64,000 nucleotides of DNA from Apostichopus japonicus (GCF_037975245.1 NC_092580.1:1647501-1711500), one strand, 5' to 3'. Shown: positions 23,481 to 36,855, counted from the first letter of the stretch. Notes: generated by a model from the sequence alone, not told the origin. Translations and numbers: made by a program.

Positions 23481-23904
23481 ATGGAATAGGCATCACCAGG
23501 ATTCCCAAAAAATTCAAAAGGGGAGGGGGACACCCCCTCCCCTTATACCCCTCCCCCAGGACGGCGATTCGTGGCATGGACCAGCATTTGCCTTCTCAAG
23601 AGTTGGGAGCTATGTAAATGTATGAGCATGAGGATTTACAGTTTAACACCATTTTGCAGTTACAGGCTGGTTGTAAGAAATTTAGACCTATGAGAAATAA
23701 AATTTCTTGAGAAAGATGATACCAACTTTGTTTTATAAATATTTTAGAAAATTACACCTGGGAAACATTTTTTTTAGAAGTAAATTAACATCACCATTGT
23801 ACACTTTTGTCTCACCAAATTTCATCTGAGGGCATTCCCCTTAGACCCCTCCCCCGTATCACTCTAATGCCACTTTGGCCCCTCCCAAACAAAGGCCCTG
23901 GATC

Positions 23905-24370
23905 CGCCAATGTCATTGGCCCACTGTTATTCATTATCAAATATCAATGACATATGCCAGGTCTCTGACACTGTTCTATATTTGTAGATGACACAAATAT
24001 ATTTTTTGAAAGTAATCATGCCAATAACTTTAAAAAAAAAAAACGTTTGCAATGAACTTAAAAAAAATTTCCAATTGGTTTGCTGCAAACAAGCTGTCAC
24101 TAAATATGTATAAGTCAATGTTTATATGTCATCACACTAGTGTGTTATTTCGCTATTTAATTCTTCTAAAACTTTATGATCTTATTAAAATAAATACTGC
24201 ATGTTTCGCTCACATATCTAAAATAACAACCTACCCCCTGCATTGGAAGTTTTTTTTTCAATTTTTGTCTTCTTCTTAATTGTCTTATCAAGTCTAAATT
24301 GTTATCATACCGTGAAAGTTGGAGTTTGAAGAGGGTCCCAAGTATACATAACATGAATGGTCCCCTTGCC
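23905..24370 (+). pseudogene. LINE reverse-transcriptase relic
   Basis: The order GPLLFII, then FVDDTNIFFES (the catalytic F-x-DD box), then NELKKISNWFAANKLSLNM, then KLYDLIKINTACF is that of an L2/CR1-type reverse transcriptase from the active site to the thumb. Frameshifts, a poly-A insertion near 24035 and an internal deletion show it is dead. Confidence 0.82.
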
Positions 24371-24902
24371 CTATCTTTGTTTTAATATCAGTTAGTACGA
24401 CCATACATACCGTGGAGAGTCAACCTTCAAAAGATCACAAACCAGGATCGGAATTGCACTTGAGATATTTTATTATCTCAGACCTGCAGCCAATTATCCT
24501 GTTCGTTTCTTCAACCTGTGCTCAATTCGTCTGGCGAGCTCGCCGATTCAGACTTGGGATTTATCGGCACGAATACAAAATTGCTGCAATGCTTCTTTCC
24601 GTCGACGGGGATGTAGCGTTGGCAACACTACATTGCGTCTTACAGCTAAATGGCCAAACCTACTTTTCGAAAGTTTAACTTAGTATACAGTTTTCGATTT
24701 GATAGACAAATGACGCAGAACATTACGGTCATGAGGCATATACCAGCAAAATAAACTCCCTCAAATATTCAAGGTTGCATACGCCTGGTTAAGCTGCCCA
24801 ATTGACTTACACACTAAATCACATATAAGCATCGGTGTAATAATAATAATAAAAATAATCACAATAAAAAGGAAAAAAGGTATCTCTGCCTAGATAGCTC
24901 AT

Positions 24903-27101
24903 CAGGTGCGTATCCAGGGGGGGCGTTGGGGGCGCGCGCCCCCCGGGTAAGAAAAAGAGAAGAGAAAAAAAGAGAAGAAAAAAGGAAAAAAGAGGGGAAA
25001 AAAGAGGAGAAGGAGAGGAAGGAAGGGAAAAGAAAAAGAAGAAAGAGAGAAAAAGGAGAAAAAGAGGGAGTAAAAGCAAAACGCGAAGACACCGGGAAGA
25101 GAAAGAGGAACAGTGACATCATTACAGCGCTGAAGGGTAGCCAGTGACGGATCAATGATTTCGTAAAAGTGTGACTCACCTTACCCCTTACACCGACAAC
25201 TCCATTTTTTGACGTTTCCATTTTCCTCTCTCACTAATGATCTATATATATATACTATATATGGTCTATCATAACGCGTGTGTAGAATTGTGCTATGAAA
25301 CCAACTGTGGCTGGTCTCGAACTCGACCGTGTCGTCGGGGAACATGACGCATTTTGGGATGGGGGCGACCGCCCGCCCCCCCCCCCCATTTCAGCATTTT
25401 TTAAATGATATCGCTAAGTAATTTCAAAATAGAAAGTGCTTAGAGGCAACTTACAAGGCCTGGGAAGTGTCATTTCCAGCGATCTGGGAGACATTTTCGA
25501 CCAAAATTTGCTTTTACGCTTCGCGCTAACAAATGGTCCTGGGTAGTGCCATTTCCAGCGATCGAGGCATTTTCGGCCAAAATTTTCTTGTACGCTTCGC
25601 GCCAACCTATGGTGGCGCTACGCTTAGATAATTTGCCTACAGGCTTCGCCCCTCCCTTGGCAAATTCCTCGCTACGCGCCTGTTCGAATTTGTAACGCAA
25701 ACAGCAGATATCACATCATATATCAGTGAGCATGAAAATGGCGTTCCAGGATGAAAAGCCTCAAAACTGTCCGACTTGCCTGAAAAAATAACCAAAAATT
25801 TTCGCGCAAAGCGCGCGTTCAACGTGTTCATGTCAATATCATATAAGCAAGCATCGGTTATTACATCGCTTGCCATCATGTACCGTACGGTCCGTTCAAA
25901 TTGCGCAGTATACCGCGGGATGCTAATGTAAACAACGACATGTCTCATGTAGATGTATAAAAAGCATGGAGGTCCAATTATGTCAAAACTCTCTTTTGCA
26001 TTAGTAATGGCGAATTAGGGCCTGCACCCCCGCCGCGCAGTGGCGGAGCGTCCATATGGTCAGGGGGCGGATGCCCCTCCTGACGGACTCAAATGGACTG
26101 CTGGCGCCTTTTTCAGCTCTTTACCACTTTTTAATTATTCTAGATTATTGACTTTTTATTGCGCTCTCATCTACTTATTGACATTTGTCACATTTTGTTC
26201 GTGTAATTTGGCGATGACACCTTATTCTTCGTTTATCTGCAAATTAGCCAGGCCCGGAAAGGGTCATTTCCTGCGATCTAGGGAGTATCTTTACTCAAAA
26301 ATTTTCTGTACGCTACGCGCCAACCAGTGGTGGCACTCCGCTTAGATAGTGTCGAAAGCGCCCCTTCAGACCATTCTCGCTACTCCTGACCAATACCCCT
26401 AGCTCCGCCACTGCCGCTGCGCCTCCTACGCCTATGTGTGTAGTGTTCGGTTTCGGAAATATCTGCTATTTTTTCATTTCCTTCAACCAAGTTTTATAAT
26501 AGAAGTTATAACAGGTTTTAATATTTGTACACCAATAAATTAACTGTGTCTGAATTTTCGACAATTTCTGACCAACATTCTACATCACACTTCCCTCTAC
26601 TCGTGCAATTTTCACCGGTCTGTTAGAGGTTGAAGGAAGTTTTTTCTATATTGGTTGTCCATAGATGAAATTTTGTACAAGATTATGGGTATGTTTTGAA
26701 GTGAGTTTATTCACGAGAAATGTGAATTTTCAAATTCTGAACAAATATGGGGCTTAAAACCTTGAAAAGTGGGGCTGACGGGTATTGTGGGCCGCGACGT
26801 AGAATCACCTACAAAAGCAAAGACCCACAGGAGATGCGATCAGGTCGAACATGATGTGTGCCGGGTTGACAATCTTCAAAAAGGTTATGGATGGAAAAAA
26901 AAACTATTAGGAAATACTTGGTTCTCAGGCAAAAAGTGTACATCTGGTTGGTCATTTCAAGCCCGAGAAGTGCCGTTTCCGGTGATCTGGGGGGTTTCAA
27001 AATAAGAAATTTTCTTGTACGCTGCGCGCCAACCGATGGTGGCGCTCCGCTTAGATAGTAATTCGCGCAGCCCGGGTTTGAAAATCCTGGATACGCGCCT
27101 G
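24903..27101. mobile_element. 2.2-kb non-autonomous TIR element, copy B
   Basis: Near-identical to 8836-10948 with the same termini. Flanked by CTCAT on both sides (24898-24902 and 27102-27106), a second independent 5-bp target duplication. It differs by a local partial duplication of the GTACGC module (near 25500-25630) and small indels. Nested hAT at 26038-26413. Confidence 0.9.
26038..26413. mobile_element. Nested hAT-like element in copy B
   Basis: Same CAGTGGCGGAGCG/CTCCGCCACTG ends as at 9885-10259. The target duplication CCGCCGCG is intact on the left and has one change on the right (CCGCTGCG). Confidence 0.85.
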
Positions 27102-27106
27102 CTCAT

Positions 27107-28041
27107 TATGCGTAAAAGTCACCCAAGCGTTTTCTTGAACACCTACATGTTTACACACCATAACAACTATACTTTGGTCCAAATTTAGGACCTTTACCAG
27201 TTCAAATCGAAAACTTATACACGTTTTTGCTTCGTCACGTATTAAAAGCCTCATTGACTTACACACTAAATCATAAAAGAGATGTGGTCTCTGATTACTC
27301 AGACATGGCATATATACAGAATAGAATCGGATCGATCATAAATATGTGAAAGGAGGATCACTCATAAAAAGATACGTCAGAGGGATCACTTACCAATATA
27401 TATACGATAGAATGATCACTCAGAAATAAATATGCTGGAACGATGAACACGAACAGGCAAACAGTAATTAGGGGGGCGCAGTTTAACTAATTGACTAATC
27501 GAGTTGATACAGAGAAGACTCGAATACCTACTGTAAGGCCTCCGAGTTGATACAATATTCCTTCGAGGAAGTAAGTAATGAAATCCTTGCAAGAATGCGC
27601 TTAGAATCATGAGGCAAAACACCACGGAAGAAGTTGTCTTGAAAACACTGACTATCTGTCCGTCTGTCTCTTATACGTTACCGTAGTTTGTTCTGGGTTC
27701 CGATAGCCGAATGAAGGCAAGATCGAACGTCCGGAAATCTACCCTTTTTTAATTTACATTTTTGCAGTAAATAAGCATGTTTTTTTTTTTTTCTTTGCCC
27801 TCTCGAAATAACCTACCTGTAGCGAAATGTCGCCGGGAAGTTATTTCGGCAATTAACAACTTCAGCACCGACAAACTGCTAGAAAAGTATGTCAGTTCTG
27901 AACTAAGAGGTGATGTTTTGTTTGAGGACACATTTTTTTTTTATGATTTTGAAGATCTGTTATTAGATCAATTTAATGTAAGATAAAGAGGATTGTTCCA
28001 CTCGGTGCCTACTAAGGCAGCCAGTCCCCGTAATTCGACAT
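27107..28041. other. Stretch between elements, with transporter relic and one unassigned open frame
   Basis: Besides the transporter relic, an open frame at 27777-27986 (plus) codes for a segment containing KCRREVISAINNFSTDKL and ELRGDVLFEDTFFF. It has no recognisable domain, start context or splice partners, so I do not call it a gene. Confidence 0.35.
27525..27660 (-). pseudogene. Relic of a second SLC16-like transporter copy
   Basis: Minus-strand sequence matches two separated parts of exon 3 of the gene at 14678-17762: VVFCLMILSAFLQGFHY (functional copy: VVFCLMVVSGFSQGFQY) and the block coding YQLGGLT. The part between them is deleted and the frame is lost. It points to a former tandem copy of the transporter. 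Confidence 0.8.
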
Positions 28042-28049
28042 ATAATCTG

Positions 28050-28736
28050 CATGGGCGTCAACAGGTGGGGGACGGGGGGGACATGTCCCCCCCACTTTCA
28101 AAAGTGGAGGGGATATCATATCATTTGTCCCACCCACTTTTCAGAGCAGTTATTAAAAAAAACAGGTAGATGGTGATGAGTTACTATGTTCATATCACTA
28201 CCTCCAGTCCCTTGGACTGGACGGACGAATAGGGGTGTAGGGGTTAAGTAATTAAGGCTACATGTATTCGCCGGATATGGTAGATCTTTATTGTTGAGTG
28301 CCGGCTAGGCGCTACACACGCTCTGCGCGCGGTGCCTTTTTCTGATTATTATTATTAAAGTACCTGGGAACATAACAACTGACGTCTCGCACCTACATGC
28401 ATGTATTATATATACCACTCCACTCATCCCGGAGGTGACGGCGCCACTTTTTCAATATTTCGTTTGAGATGGACGCTGTGTAATTCGTCTCCCTTGGTGT
28501 CAGAACGGCATCTTTCTACCAGTACTTTCTGTCGGAATTTAGTTTAGTGAGACAAAATTTCTCCTCACAGATCTGGTTCTGATGTAACTAAAAACGACTC
28601 AGGAAGGCCGTCTCCTGCGATCTAGGGGGTCTTATGTACCCAAAATTTTCTGGTACGCTACGCGCCAACCAATGGTGGCGCTCCGCTTAGATAGTATAGT
28701 GTCCCCCTCACTTTCTGAAACCTGCTGACGCCCATG
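28050..28736. mobile_element. Non-autonomous hAT-like element
   Basis: The termini CATGGGCGTCAACAGG and (inverted) CATGGGCGTCAGCAGG are flanked by exact ATAATCTG duplications at 28042-28049 and 28737-28744. It contains a GTACGC...CTTAGATAGT module at 28652-28695. Confidence 0.92.
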
Positions 28737-28744
28737 ATAATCTG

Positions 28745-29626
28745 TGCAATGTAATGACATATTTCTTAGACCCATGCAGCAGGATTTAACTTTCACTATT
28801 GGCAGACAAAATGTCATTGTTCAGTTAGATTTTAAGGCTGTCATTCCAGAAAATTGACCTTAGATTTCCAGTTACGTGATATCACGAAAATACACATCAC
28901 ACGACTGCGTTCATGTGATTTCATTATTATATCAAATTAAGTTAGTATTCAGTGATTCTGCCGCTGCCAATTTTGCTTTTCTTGCTGTGAAAATAATTCA
29001 GTCAAATTAAAATTTTAATCGGTTACTTCATGTGCCGTTATGCTTTTGTGGTCAGCGATTCCCGGCTAGATGATAACAACTTTCTGCGTAGGCCTATACC
29101 TGTTTCACAGGGGGTAGCACAAAGGTGATGATGCAAAGAGTTGTGGTAAAAATCTCATTTTATTTTATCAGGATATTCTTTTCTTTGACCATATGATATT
29201 AGTAGGTAAGACCATAAAAGCAGAACTGAAGTTAAGTCAAAACTTGTTTAGAGAAAACACTGTCGAGCATGCAGTAAGTTTTCCAGCACCAAGTTCTTAA
29301 TCGGGGTTTCGTCTCGAGAAAATTAAGACCCTGCATACTATCGATTCTGTGTTAATACATTGTTTTACAAGTGTTACGTTGGCCGTTTACGACAAGAACA
29401 TATATAGTATTGAGCACTTTCTCTGCGTCGACACAGTTAGAAACTATCCATTACTTTTGCTGCAGTAAATAATTCTGTATTCTGTAAGTTATAAAGTAAT
29501 CAAATACTTCAGTTCTAGTGCCCAACTGATTGATATTACCAAAATCATTACAAAGCAAAATAATGCGCTTTTCCGGGCAGTATTCAGAAACATTGCGCTA
29601 AATATTTCGTACTAAATCTGGAGTTA
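28745..29626. other. Intergenic stretch, nothing recognised
   Basis: No open frame of note and no repeat shared with the rest of the window that I can see. Confidence 0.4.
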
Positions 29627-29631
29627 ATGCA

Positions 29632-29693
29632 CAGGGGCGTATCCAGGGGGGGGGGGGCGCAACAGGCGCGCGCCCCCCCTATTGGCCGTCACC

Positions 29694-29726
<33 letters not shown>

Positions 29727-30969
29727 GACGACCTTTATGTGAGATGTCGGTGATCGCTCAACCCCCCCCCCCTCCCGTATGCTTTATTTTTTGTTTGCCG
29801 AAAAAAGGTTCTGGCGAAGTTCGGCGGCATAATAGTTTTAGAAACATAGATGGTAATTGTGTTTGTATTATCACTATAAACACTAAATGACATGTCAGCC
29901 ATACTAAATTGTGCATTTTGTGTCCATATTTACTGGAAATGTTGCTTATTATTAAGGTCGAAAAATGGATCACATATGGCCATGGGCGGCGATCCTGGGT
30001 GGAGGGGGGATATATCCCCCCATGAAAATGGGTGGACGGGATGTAATGCACCATATCCCCCCCCCCCCCCACCAAATGCCAGGGATAAGAATATTTTCAT
30101 GCCTACATTTATGCATCTTCGTTAATGTACGGCTCTTTTTTAGCTTCATTTCTCGCCTACCATAAACGCAGTGCGATCTTTTCAAATAAAGCGTCTTTAT
30201 AAAGCAAGAATAGTTGACTGCAGGCTTCATTGGCCCTATAACAACAAAATGTATTATTGCGCCCACGGTATTGATATAGCACATATATGCACCCTCATAG
30301 TATTCATATAGGCCCTATAGTAGGCCTACACACGTACATGTTCCCTCGAACAGCTGAGAATCTCATGTTACCAGGGTAATGCTTAATACACGTTTCACCT
30401 GGATGCCCTAGCAATCGGTACCTAGGAATGTAACTATGTGTAATTGTGTATTGCATGTGTATAGGCCTATAATAGCCTGCATGAGGCCATTTTCTTCATC
30501 GAATAATATAAAAGAGCTCTCGAACATTCTAACGTTGCGCCTGAAACAAGATTGACAGGGGCAATTTTCCCAAAATAACACCCGAAATTAAAAAAAAAAG
30601 TATTTTGGATCCTGATTATGAGATATTTCGGACATGACATCCCTATTTTAAAGTTGGGTATATGCCGCTTGGAAACCTCGGGAAGTGCCGTTTCCGGCCA
30701 TCTAGAGGGTTTGTTAATCCCCAAATTTTCTTGTACGCTTCGCGCCAACCCATGGTGGCGCTACGCTTAGATAGTCAACAAGGTCATATCCCCCCCCCCC
30801 ACTCGGAAGTACGGATCGCCGCCCATGCATTTGACACCATTCTGCATTTCAGCCCTTCTTTGAAAGCAAAAATTGTACACCCCTCCCCTTAAACCCATCC
30901 CCCAGGACGGCGATCATTCATGCCTGGCGCCCCCCCCCCCCCTATTGGAAAATCCTGGATACGCCCCTG
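29632..30969. mobile_element. TIR element with CAGGGGCGTATCCAGG ends
   Basis: Both ends read CAGGGGCGTATCCAGG in inverted orientation; ATGCA lies directly outside each end (29627-29631 and 30970-30974), giving a 5-bp duplication as in 8836-10948 and 24903-27101. It contains a poly-A run near 29694-29720 and a nested element at 29981-30827. Confidence 0.85.
29981..30827. mobile_element. Nested hAT-like element
   Basis: The ends CATGGGCGGCGATCC and its exact inverse enclose 847 bases. The flanks CATATGGC and CATTTGAC match at 6 of 8 positions, so the target duplication is plausible but decayed. One module copy is at 30732-30775. Confidence 0.7.
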
Positions 30970-30974
30970 ATGCA

Positions 30975-32101
30975 TATATAGTTTTCTCGCTGTTTATTAC
31001 TTCAAACTTTCAAAAGTTATTCGAAATTATCTTTATATTTCAATACGCCTTCATTTGAGTTTGTAAATACTTGAATGTTTAACAATTACTTGTTTAATTC
31101 ATTATTATAGTTATAATTCTGGTACTATCTGAAATATACATCTTAACATCTGAAATATTTTAGGATATGCGATAGCTTCCATTTAAAATATCCATGCATG
31201 ATTATTTATGTGTTACATGTCAACATGGTTAACTGGACTGGACTGATAAGGTTTTGCAGAACTTCGGTTACACGCTACACTGTTCCAATGGCGCCTATGT
31301 GAACATTGCAGATCTTATAAGGAAAGAGCCAGTGAGCTTTCGTCATTAAGAACAAGTAAACTGAAGAGCTTGACAGTGAACTGAATTTGGAATTACATTT
31401 TCCCCCTTTCACTTCTCAGTTTCAATATTTAGAACTATATTCAGAACTATATTCAGAACATCCAGCATGGACATTATGATGATAGTTTATTGTTAAATTT
31501 CATTGTTCATTGGTTTGCAATAAAAGGTCGATAAATGGCCAACGACTTCTTATACGAACAATTACATAACAATTGACAGACCGTGGTAACAAAATGTGCC
31601 TCGTAAATTGACCGTGGTGTGCACATACCCTCCCACTCTGGAAATAATGGTGTTGTCAATGCTATACAAGTACAATCAACGTGTTCAGAACTTTTTGTAA
31701 ACATTTTAACAGTAAATTTAACATGTTGAGTTAATGGCTTGGAAAATGTTAACGTATAAAATTAATTAATCATTTTAATTGGTGACAATGTCGCAAAGAA
31801 GTCATTAAATATATAGTCTATTTCGATGAATATTTTCACACATGATTATCAAAACCATTGAAATACATGATTCTACTGCAGAAATTTCTCGTATTTTTTT
31901 ACACAGCTCACGTTTTGGTTATGTTTGTTCTCATGAGAAGAAACCGTTTATCTGGGGTTCTGGTTTGGGTGTCGTTGGAACAATGGTTACACGCGATGGT
32001 CAAGAACGATTATAACATGTTTCACATGTAAATCATGCCCAACTGATAACAGATATTAGTGATTTGTTTTCAGTTAACCGCCTAAGAAGTTGCGTTTACT
32101 A
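30975..32101. other. Intergenic stretch, nothing recognised
   Basis: AT-rich DNA without domains, repeats or convincing splice sites. Confidence 0.4.
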
Positions 32102-32109
32102 TGAAACAT

Positions 32110-32465
32110 CAGTGGCGTAGTAAGGTACTTTTGAGTGGGGTGGCTGAAGACTTATGGCCGGCCTGGGGGAGGGGTCTAAGGGGAGGGGGTGGAATTTTTT
32201 TGCATTTCCAGGTGGCCTCAGATGCAATTTGGTGCAATATAGCACACTTCAACACCCACTCCATTTTGTAAAGAATTTTGCAATTTCACCTGGCCTTAGA
32301 TGCAATTTGGTGCTTCAAACGAGATTTTTTTCTCATTTGGAAATGAAAAAGGGGTTTTCTGACTTGCGGAGCGGGGGGGGGGGGGCGGAACGATACTTCC
32401 GCCCCCATATTTTTCACTGGGGGGGGGGGCTGGCGCCCCCCAGCCCCCCGGTTCCTACGCCCTTG
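32110..32465. mobile_element. Short non-autonomous hAT-like element
   Basis: The ends CAGTGGCGTAGTAAGG and (inverted) CAAGGGCGTAGGAACC are flanked by exact TGAAACAT duplications at 32102-32109 and 32466-32473. Its right part matches the fragment at the left edge of the window. Confidence 0.92.
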
Positions 32466-32691
32466 TGAAACATATCTATTAAATATATCATACATAGATA
32501 GATGGACACTAATTATCACGTATGCATGTTAGAACGAGAAAACCTTATCATTCGATAATTTGCTTAAACCTTTATTACCATAAGTTAAACTCATTGTAAT
32601 GATTGTTGGTCATATCAGTTAACTGATCAACTTTAATCTCTTTAGGCACTTGACAAAGCCAAAGACATCATGACAGAAGTTCACTTGAGAG

Positions 32692-34898
32692 CAGCGACGT
32701 AGCCAGGAATTTGAAAGGGGGGAGCACTTTTTGCGATTGATATGGATTTTCAAAGTTGTAGGCACGACTATCTGAGCGGAGCGCCACCATCGGTTGGCGC
32801 GGAGCGTACAAGAAAATTTTTGGTTTTACAAACCCCCCAGATGGCAGGAAACAGCCCTTCCCGAATGTTCATTCTGGTTCCCTGGCCTCTTGCTAACTTG
32901 AGAAACCTCATTCAAAATCACTTTTAAACCCAAAAAACAAACGAGTTAAAAAAGTACGTAATTCAATAATACATAATGTATTAAAATTAGCAAGGTACAC
33001 AAGGGCGGCGGAAGCACCTTTAATCTGGGGGGGGGGGCACCGAAGTCAAAGGGCACTTTGCAGAAATTCGATTGGACTGTTGCAGCCTGATATTTAGTAC
33101 CCTTTATAAATCTTATTGTATTATCTTATTTGCGTATACACATCACTCCATCAACGCCCCCACCCCCCCCCCCCCCCCGTCTAAGTAGTCTTACTTTTCA
33201 ACTTCTGATACTTGTAGATACAAAGATAGGCCAGAAATGTCTTTGATACAACCATAGCCAGTAATTATCTTTGATAAAACTGTAGCTAGTAAATGTTTAT
33301 CGAAAAGGCTGTTTTGGAACTTGGAACGCCGATCGTGACTACAACAGGCAACAAAGAGCTGCAGCTCTATACATATAAAGTCTGTTAATCAACGATAGGC
33401 TTATTTGACTGTGGAATGTTCTCAACTGAAATTTATCTGCGTAAACGAGTTCTTAAGTAGATGTTAAAAAACTGACAAGATCGTATCCTAGTCTTTTTCG
33501 GCGGGTAGAGTATTGAATGAAACGGCACGCGATATGAATGGCAGCCTAGATGACAGAAGAATAGGTCACCTAATTTAGCCATAATCTTGCTTCGTTCATT
33601 TCAATAGTTTTTCCTGTCTAGACTCTTAAACTCGTCCAGCAAGCTTATGGATTTGAATTATGGGTGTTTTAATAAAAAAGATAACTTGGCCAAAAAAAGT
33701 GTAGGCCCGGGCCTACAGTGCTACATACTGGCTACGCCCCTGATAGTTCTAAATTAGGATTAGATCTCTTACTGAAATATCTCTGTTCTAATAAGGTGAT
33801 CAAGAGTACAAGTTTTATGTAGAAAAAGGGCACATTTTTAACCTGAGGAAAAGTGGGGGGCACTTGCCCCCTGTGCCCCCCGGTTCCGCCGCCCTTGAAG
33901 GTACATGTACAGAGTAGTCTTACTTACTTTTCAACTTCTGATACTTGTAGATGCAAAGATAGTCCAGAAATGTCTTTGATACAACTGTAGCTAGTAAATG
34001 TTTAAGTTAGCCTAATAAGAGAAGGCGAGAGCTATCCGACGATTGCCATCTGATGCAAATTTCCCAAGTGTTTTCTCAACTGAAATATTATCTGCGTAAA
34101 CGGGTTCATGTTTAAAAACTGACATCGGATCCTATAGTCTTTTTCGGCGGGTATAGGGTGTTGAATGAAACTATCGTGCTACATACTGGCTACGCCCTGA
34201 TCATATGATATCATTATCAGCAGATTTTGTTTCCTGTTTAAATTCTTTTACATGTTCTTTTACATAATATATCAGAAAGACAAACATAGTGCTCTTTTAC
34301 AAGTTTTCCAGTAGGATGATTCTTGTTTATTGTCCAATGTCTGGACTTTAATACATTTGATGAACTTAACTGATGGACAATATAAACTTTCATATTTTGT
34401 AATACAGCCAGAAATGCAGTGGCCTAAAAACAAATATCGTTATCGCAGTGTATTAGCAGTGTAATAATTATTTATAGGAAGTGCGTATCACGTACGATTG
34501 CTAGCTTAGCTTTATAACATGCTGTTCGTGCAACAACTTAGGACGACTCATTGAACGAACGTTGTCGACGTTGTTGTGCATACAGTTCGTGACATTCCAT
34601 AGAGTGCGGTTAGGTAGGCAATATGTATTTTATTACGCAGTGGCCAACTGTAGGCTTGTAATTGGCTATAAGCTAAATTTAGCTAATTGCATCTGCCAAA
34701 CTAAGTAAGTAGTTGAATCAGTAGGCGTGAATGTTACTACGATTACAATCGAGTTAACGGAGCTAACGAGTATTCAAGATCAAAAGAGCACTGACAAAAT
34801 ACCATGCTAAAAAACGACAGTATAAAAAAAAAAAAAATAGACACTGAAAGGGGGGGGGAGCGGTCGCTCCCCCTGCTCCCCCCCTGGCTACGTCCCTG
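32692..34898. mobile_element. hAT-like element hosting a second hAT
   Basis: The termini CAGCGACGTAGCCAGG and (inverted) CAGGGACGTAGCCAGG are flanked by exact CTTGAGAG duplications at 32684-32691 and 34899-34906. Interior: one inverted module copy (32768-32810) and a nested element at 33000-33897. No transposase frame. Confidence 0.9.
33000..33897. mobile_element. Nested hAT-like element (same family as 16553-17222)
   Basis: The ends CAAGGGCGGCGGAAGC and (inverted) CAAGGGCGGCGGAACC are flanked by exact AAGGTACA duplications at 32992-32999 and 33898-33905. Opposite orientation to the family member in the transporter intron. Confidence 0.92.
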
Positions 34899-35402
34899 CT
34901 TGAGAGAGAGGGGAAACAAATCAGTATGATAAAAATAACTTGAACTATATTTTTGGTTCGACGGTGTTCACGTCCAGTTTAGCGCCAAGTTTATTTTTCC
35001 TATTAACCCCGGTGGGCAGCGTTGTTTACACTACAAACTAATTTCAACAAACCACTGACATTTTTAACCCTCGCCTGGATTCCTGTGCAGCTGGGGTGCG
35101 TCTTCTTGGTTTTATTTTTTCTCCTGCTGGGTAATATAGCTTACAGCCTCGCCAACGCAGGATCTAATGTTTTCTGATTACTGTTACCAGAAATATACTG
35201 TTTGAACGTGCTAGCAGTCGGAAGGAAAGTTTTTAATTGATTTACAAATAATGTTCTTGATCACAAACGGTACTACATGAACAATAAGCTTAGCCAAAGG
35301 TAATAAATAATTTACTTCGCCCAGTTAATTAACTACACATAGGAACATAATGTACAATAAGCTTACCACCGACTGTAAAGACCAATTGTTTCTTCCTTGC
35401 AG

Positions 35403-35466
35403 GAGGTTCGCATCCTACTTGATCCAAGTCGTGTCAGATATCGGTGCACTTTTGGTGCAATGTTCT
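35403..35466 (+). other. Possible 5' untranslated exon of the ADAM-Ig gene
   Basis: A pyrimidine-rich acceptor TTTCTTCCTTGCAG and a GTGAGT donor bound 64 bases. Its open frame does not connect in phase to the coding frame at 36856, so if it is an exon it is probably non-coding. No other support. Confidence 0.3.
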
Positions 35467-35663
35467 GTGAGTGAAAATGTTGGTAACTTGACCTGTTGTG
35501 TTTTTGTTTAGACTATAGTTGAGACATGATAAGAATGTTAATATTTAGTTAGTATTTGAAAACAAGCTTCATCACATTCAGTATCTCGCAACCTTTTAAA
35601 TTAAAACGGTATAGCATGATAGACGAAGAGCTACAGTCACAGTTTCCAGCCCTTCCCCTTCAG

Positions 35664-36053
35664 CGGTGGCGGAGCTAGGGGTATTGGTCAGGGGGGGGGG
35701 GCGAGAATGTTCCGAAGGGGCGCTTTCGACACTATCTAAGCGGAGCGTCACCACAGGTTGGCGCGGAGCGTACAGACATTTTTTGAGTAATGACACTCCC
35801 TAGATCGCCGGAAATTACCCTTTCCGGGCCTTGCTTATTTGCAGATAAACGAAGAAAAAATGGTGTCATCGCCATTTTGTCAGAAAATTACACCAACAAA
35901 ATGTGACAAATGTCAATAGGTGATGAGAGCGCAATAAAAAAAGTCAATAATTGCGAATAAGTAAAAAGCTGGAAAGGGCGCCAGCAGTCCATTTGAGTCC
36001 GTAAGGGGGGGGGGGGGCATCCGCCCCCTGACTATATGGACGCTCCGCCACTG
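35664..36053. mobile_element. Non-autonomous hAT-like element
   Basis: The ends CGGTGGCGGAGC and (inverted) CAGTGGCGGAGC are flanked by exact CCCTTCAG duplications at 35656-35663 and 36054-36061. Contains one inverted module (35732-35775). Same family as the nested elements at 9885-10259 and 26038-26413. Confidence 0.9.
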
Positions 36054-36855
36054 CCCTTCAGCATCTCATTGGAGCTTACTTTGGTTCTCGTCAGCACATA
36101 ATGCATTTTTTCAAGAGAGTTAAAATAATGTCAATTTATTGATATCATTTTATGGACGCTATATTTTTTACGCTGTTCTTCTTATGACGTCAGCATGAAA
36201 ATATATTTCTAACAATTTTACCCTTCAATTTGTTCTAGCTATTTATCTGCTAGAATGGTCATCTAGCACGTCCTCGAAGTATGGTTCGTTCTGCCTCTCG
36301 TGTATCTCAAAATAACAGTCCCAGCGAAGAAAGTTTCTCAAATATCGAATTAGTTTCGATCGGTGTTTCATCAGAGAGTAAGACTTTTCCAATGAGGATG
36401 TCCTGATCAGGAAAGCATATTTTCTTGACTATAGTGGGATAAACTTGTGATTAGTAAGCAATTTAAACATCTTCTCAGGTAAGCAATAAATATATTTCTT
36501 ATGCCTGACATTAGTAAACAATGAAACGGGCTGGTCTTCATATATAATAAGGCTGCAAACAGGTTCTAAGTTTGTCACTGTATTCGGATTTCTTCTCTGG
36601 CTATACTATTTCTAATAAGAGAGAGATTGTAAGTTATATAATCTCTTTGCCAAGGCTTTCCATCTGATCCTTATTGTTTATTATTTATTTATTTTTGTTG
36701 CTTTCCTCATTCATAAATGGTGTTAACCTAGTCAACAGAACCTCGAAATGAGAATCTTCTGTCATTTCAGGTTATCTCTTGAGGAGTTTTCGGTTTGGAA
36801 TCAACATTTTGATTCATCACGTCCTTTTGAAGAGATTTACAAATTATTATGCATC

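Noticed and set aside
30662-31058. Pro-rich frames near GC-rich element ends
   Set aside because: They arise from C-runs and the shared module; homopolymer length here is also unreliable.
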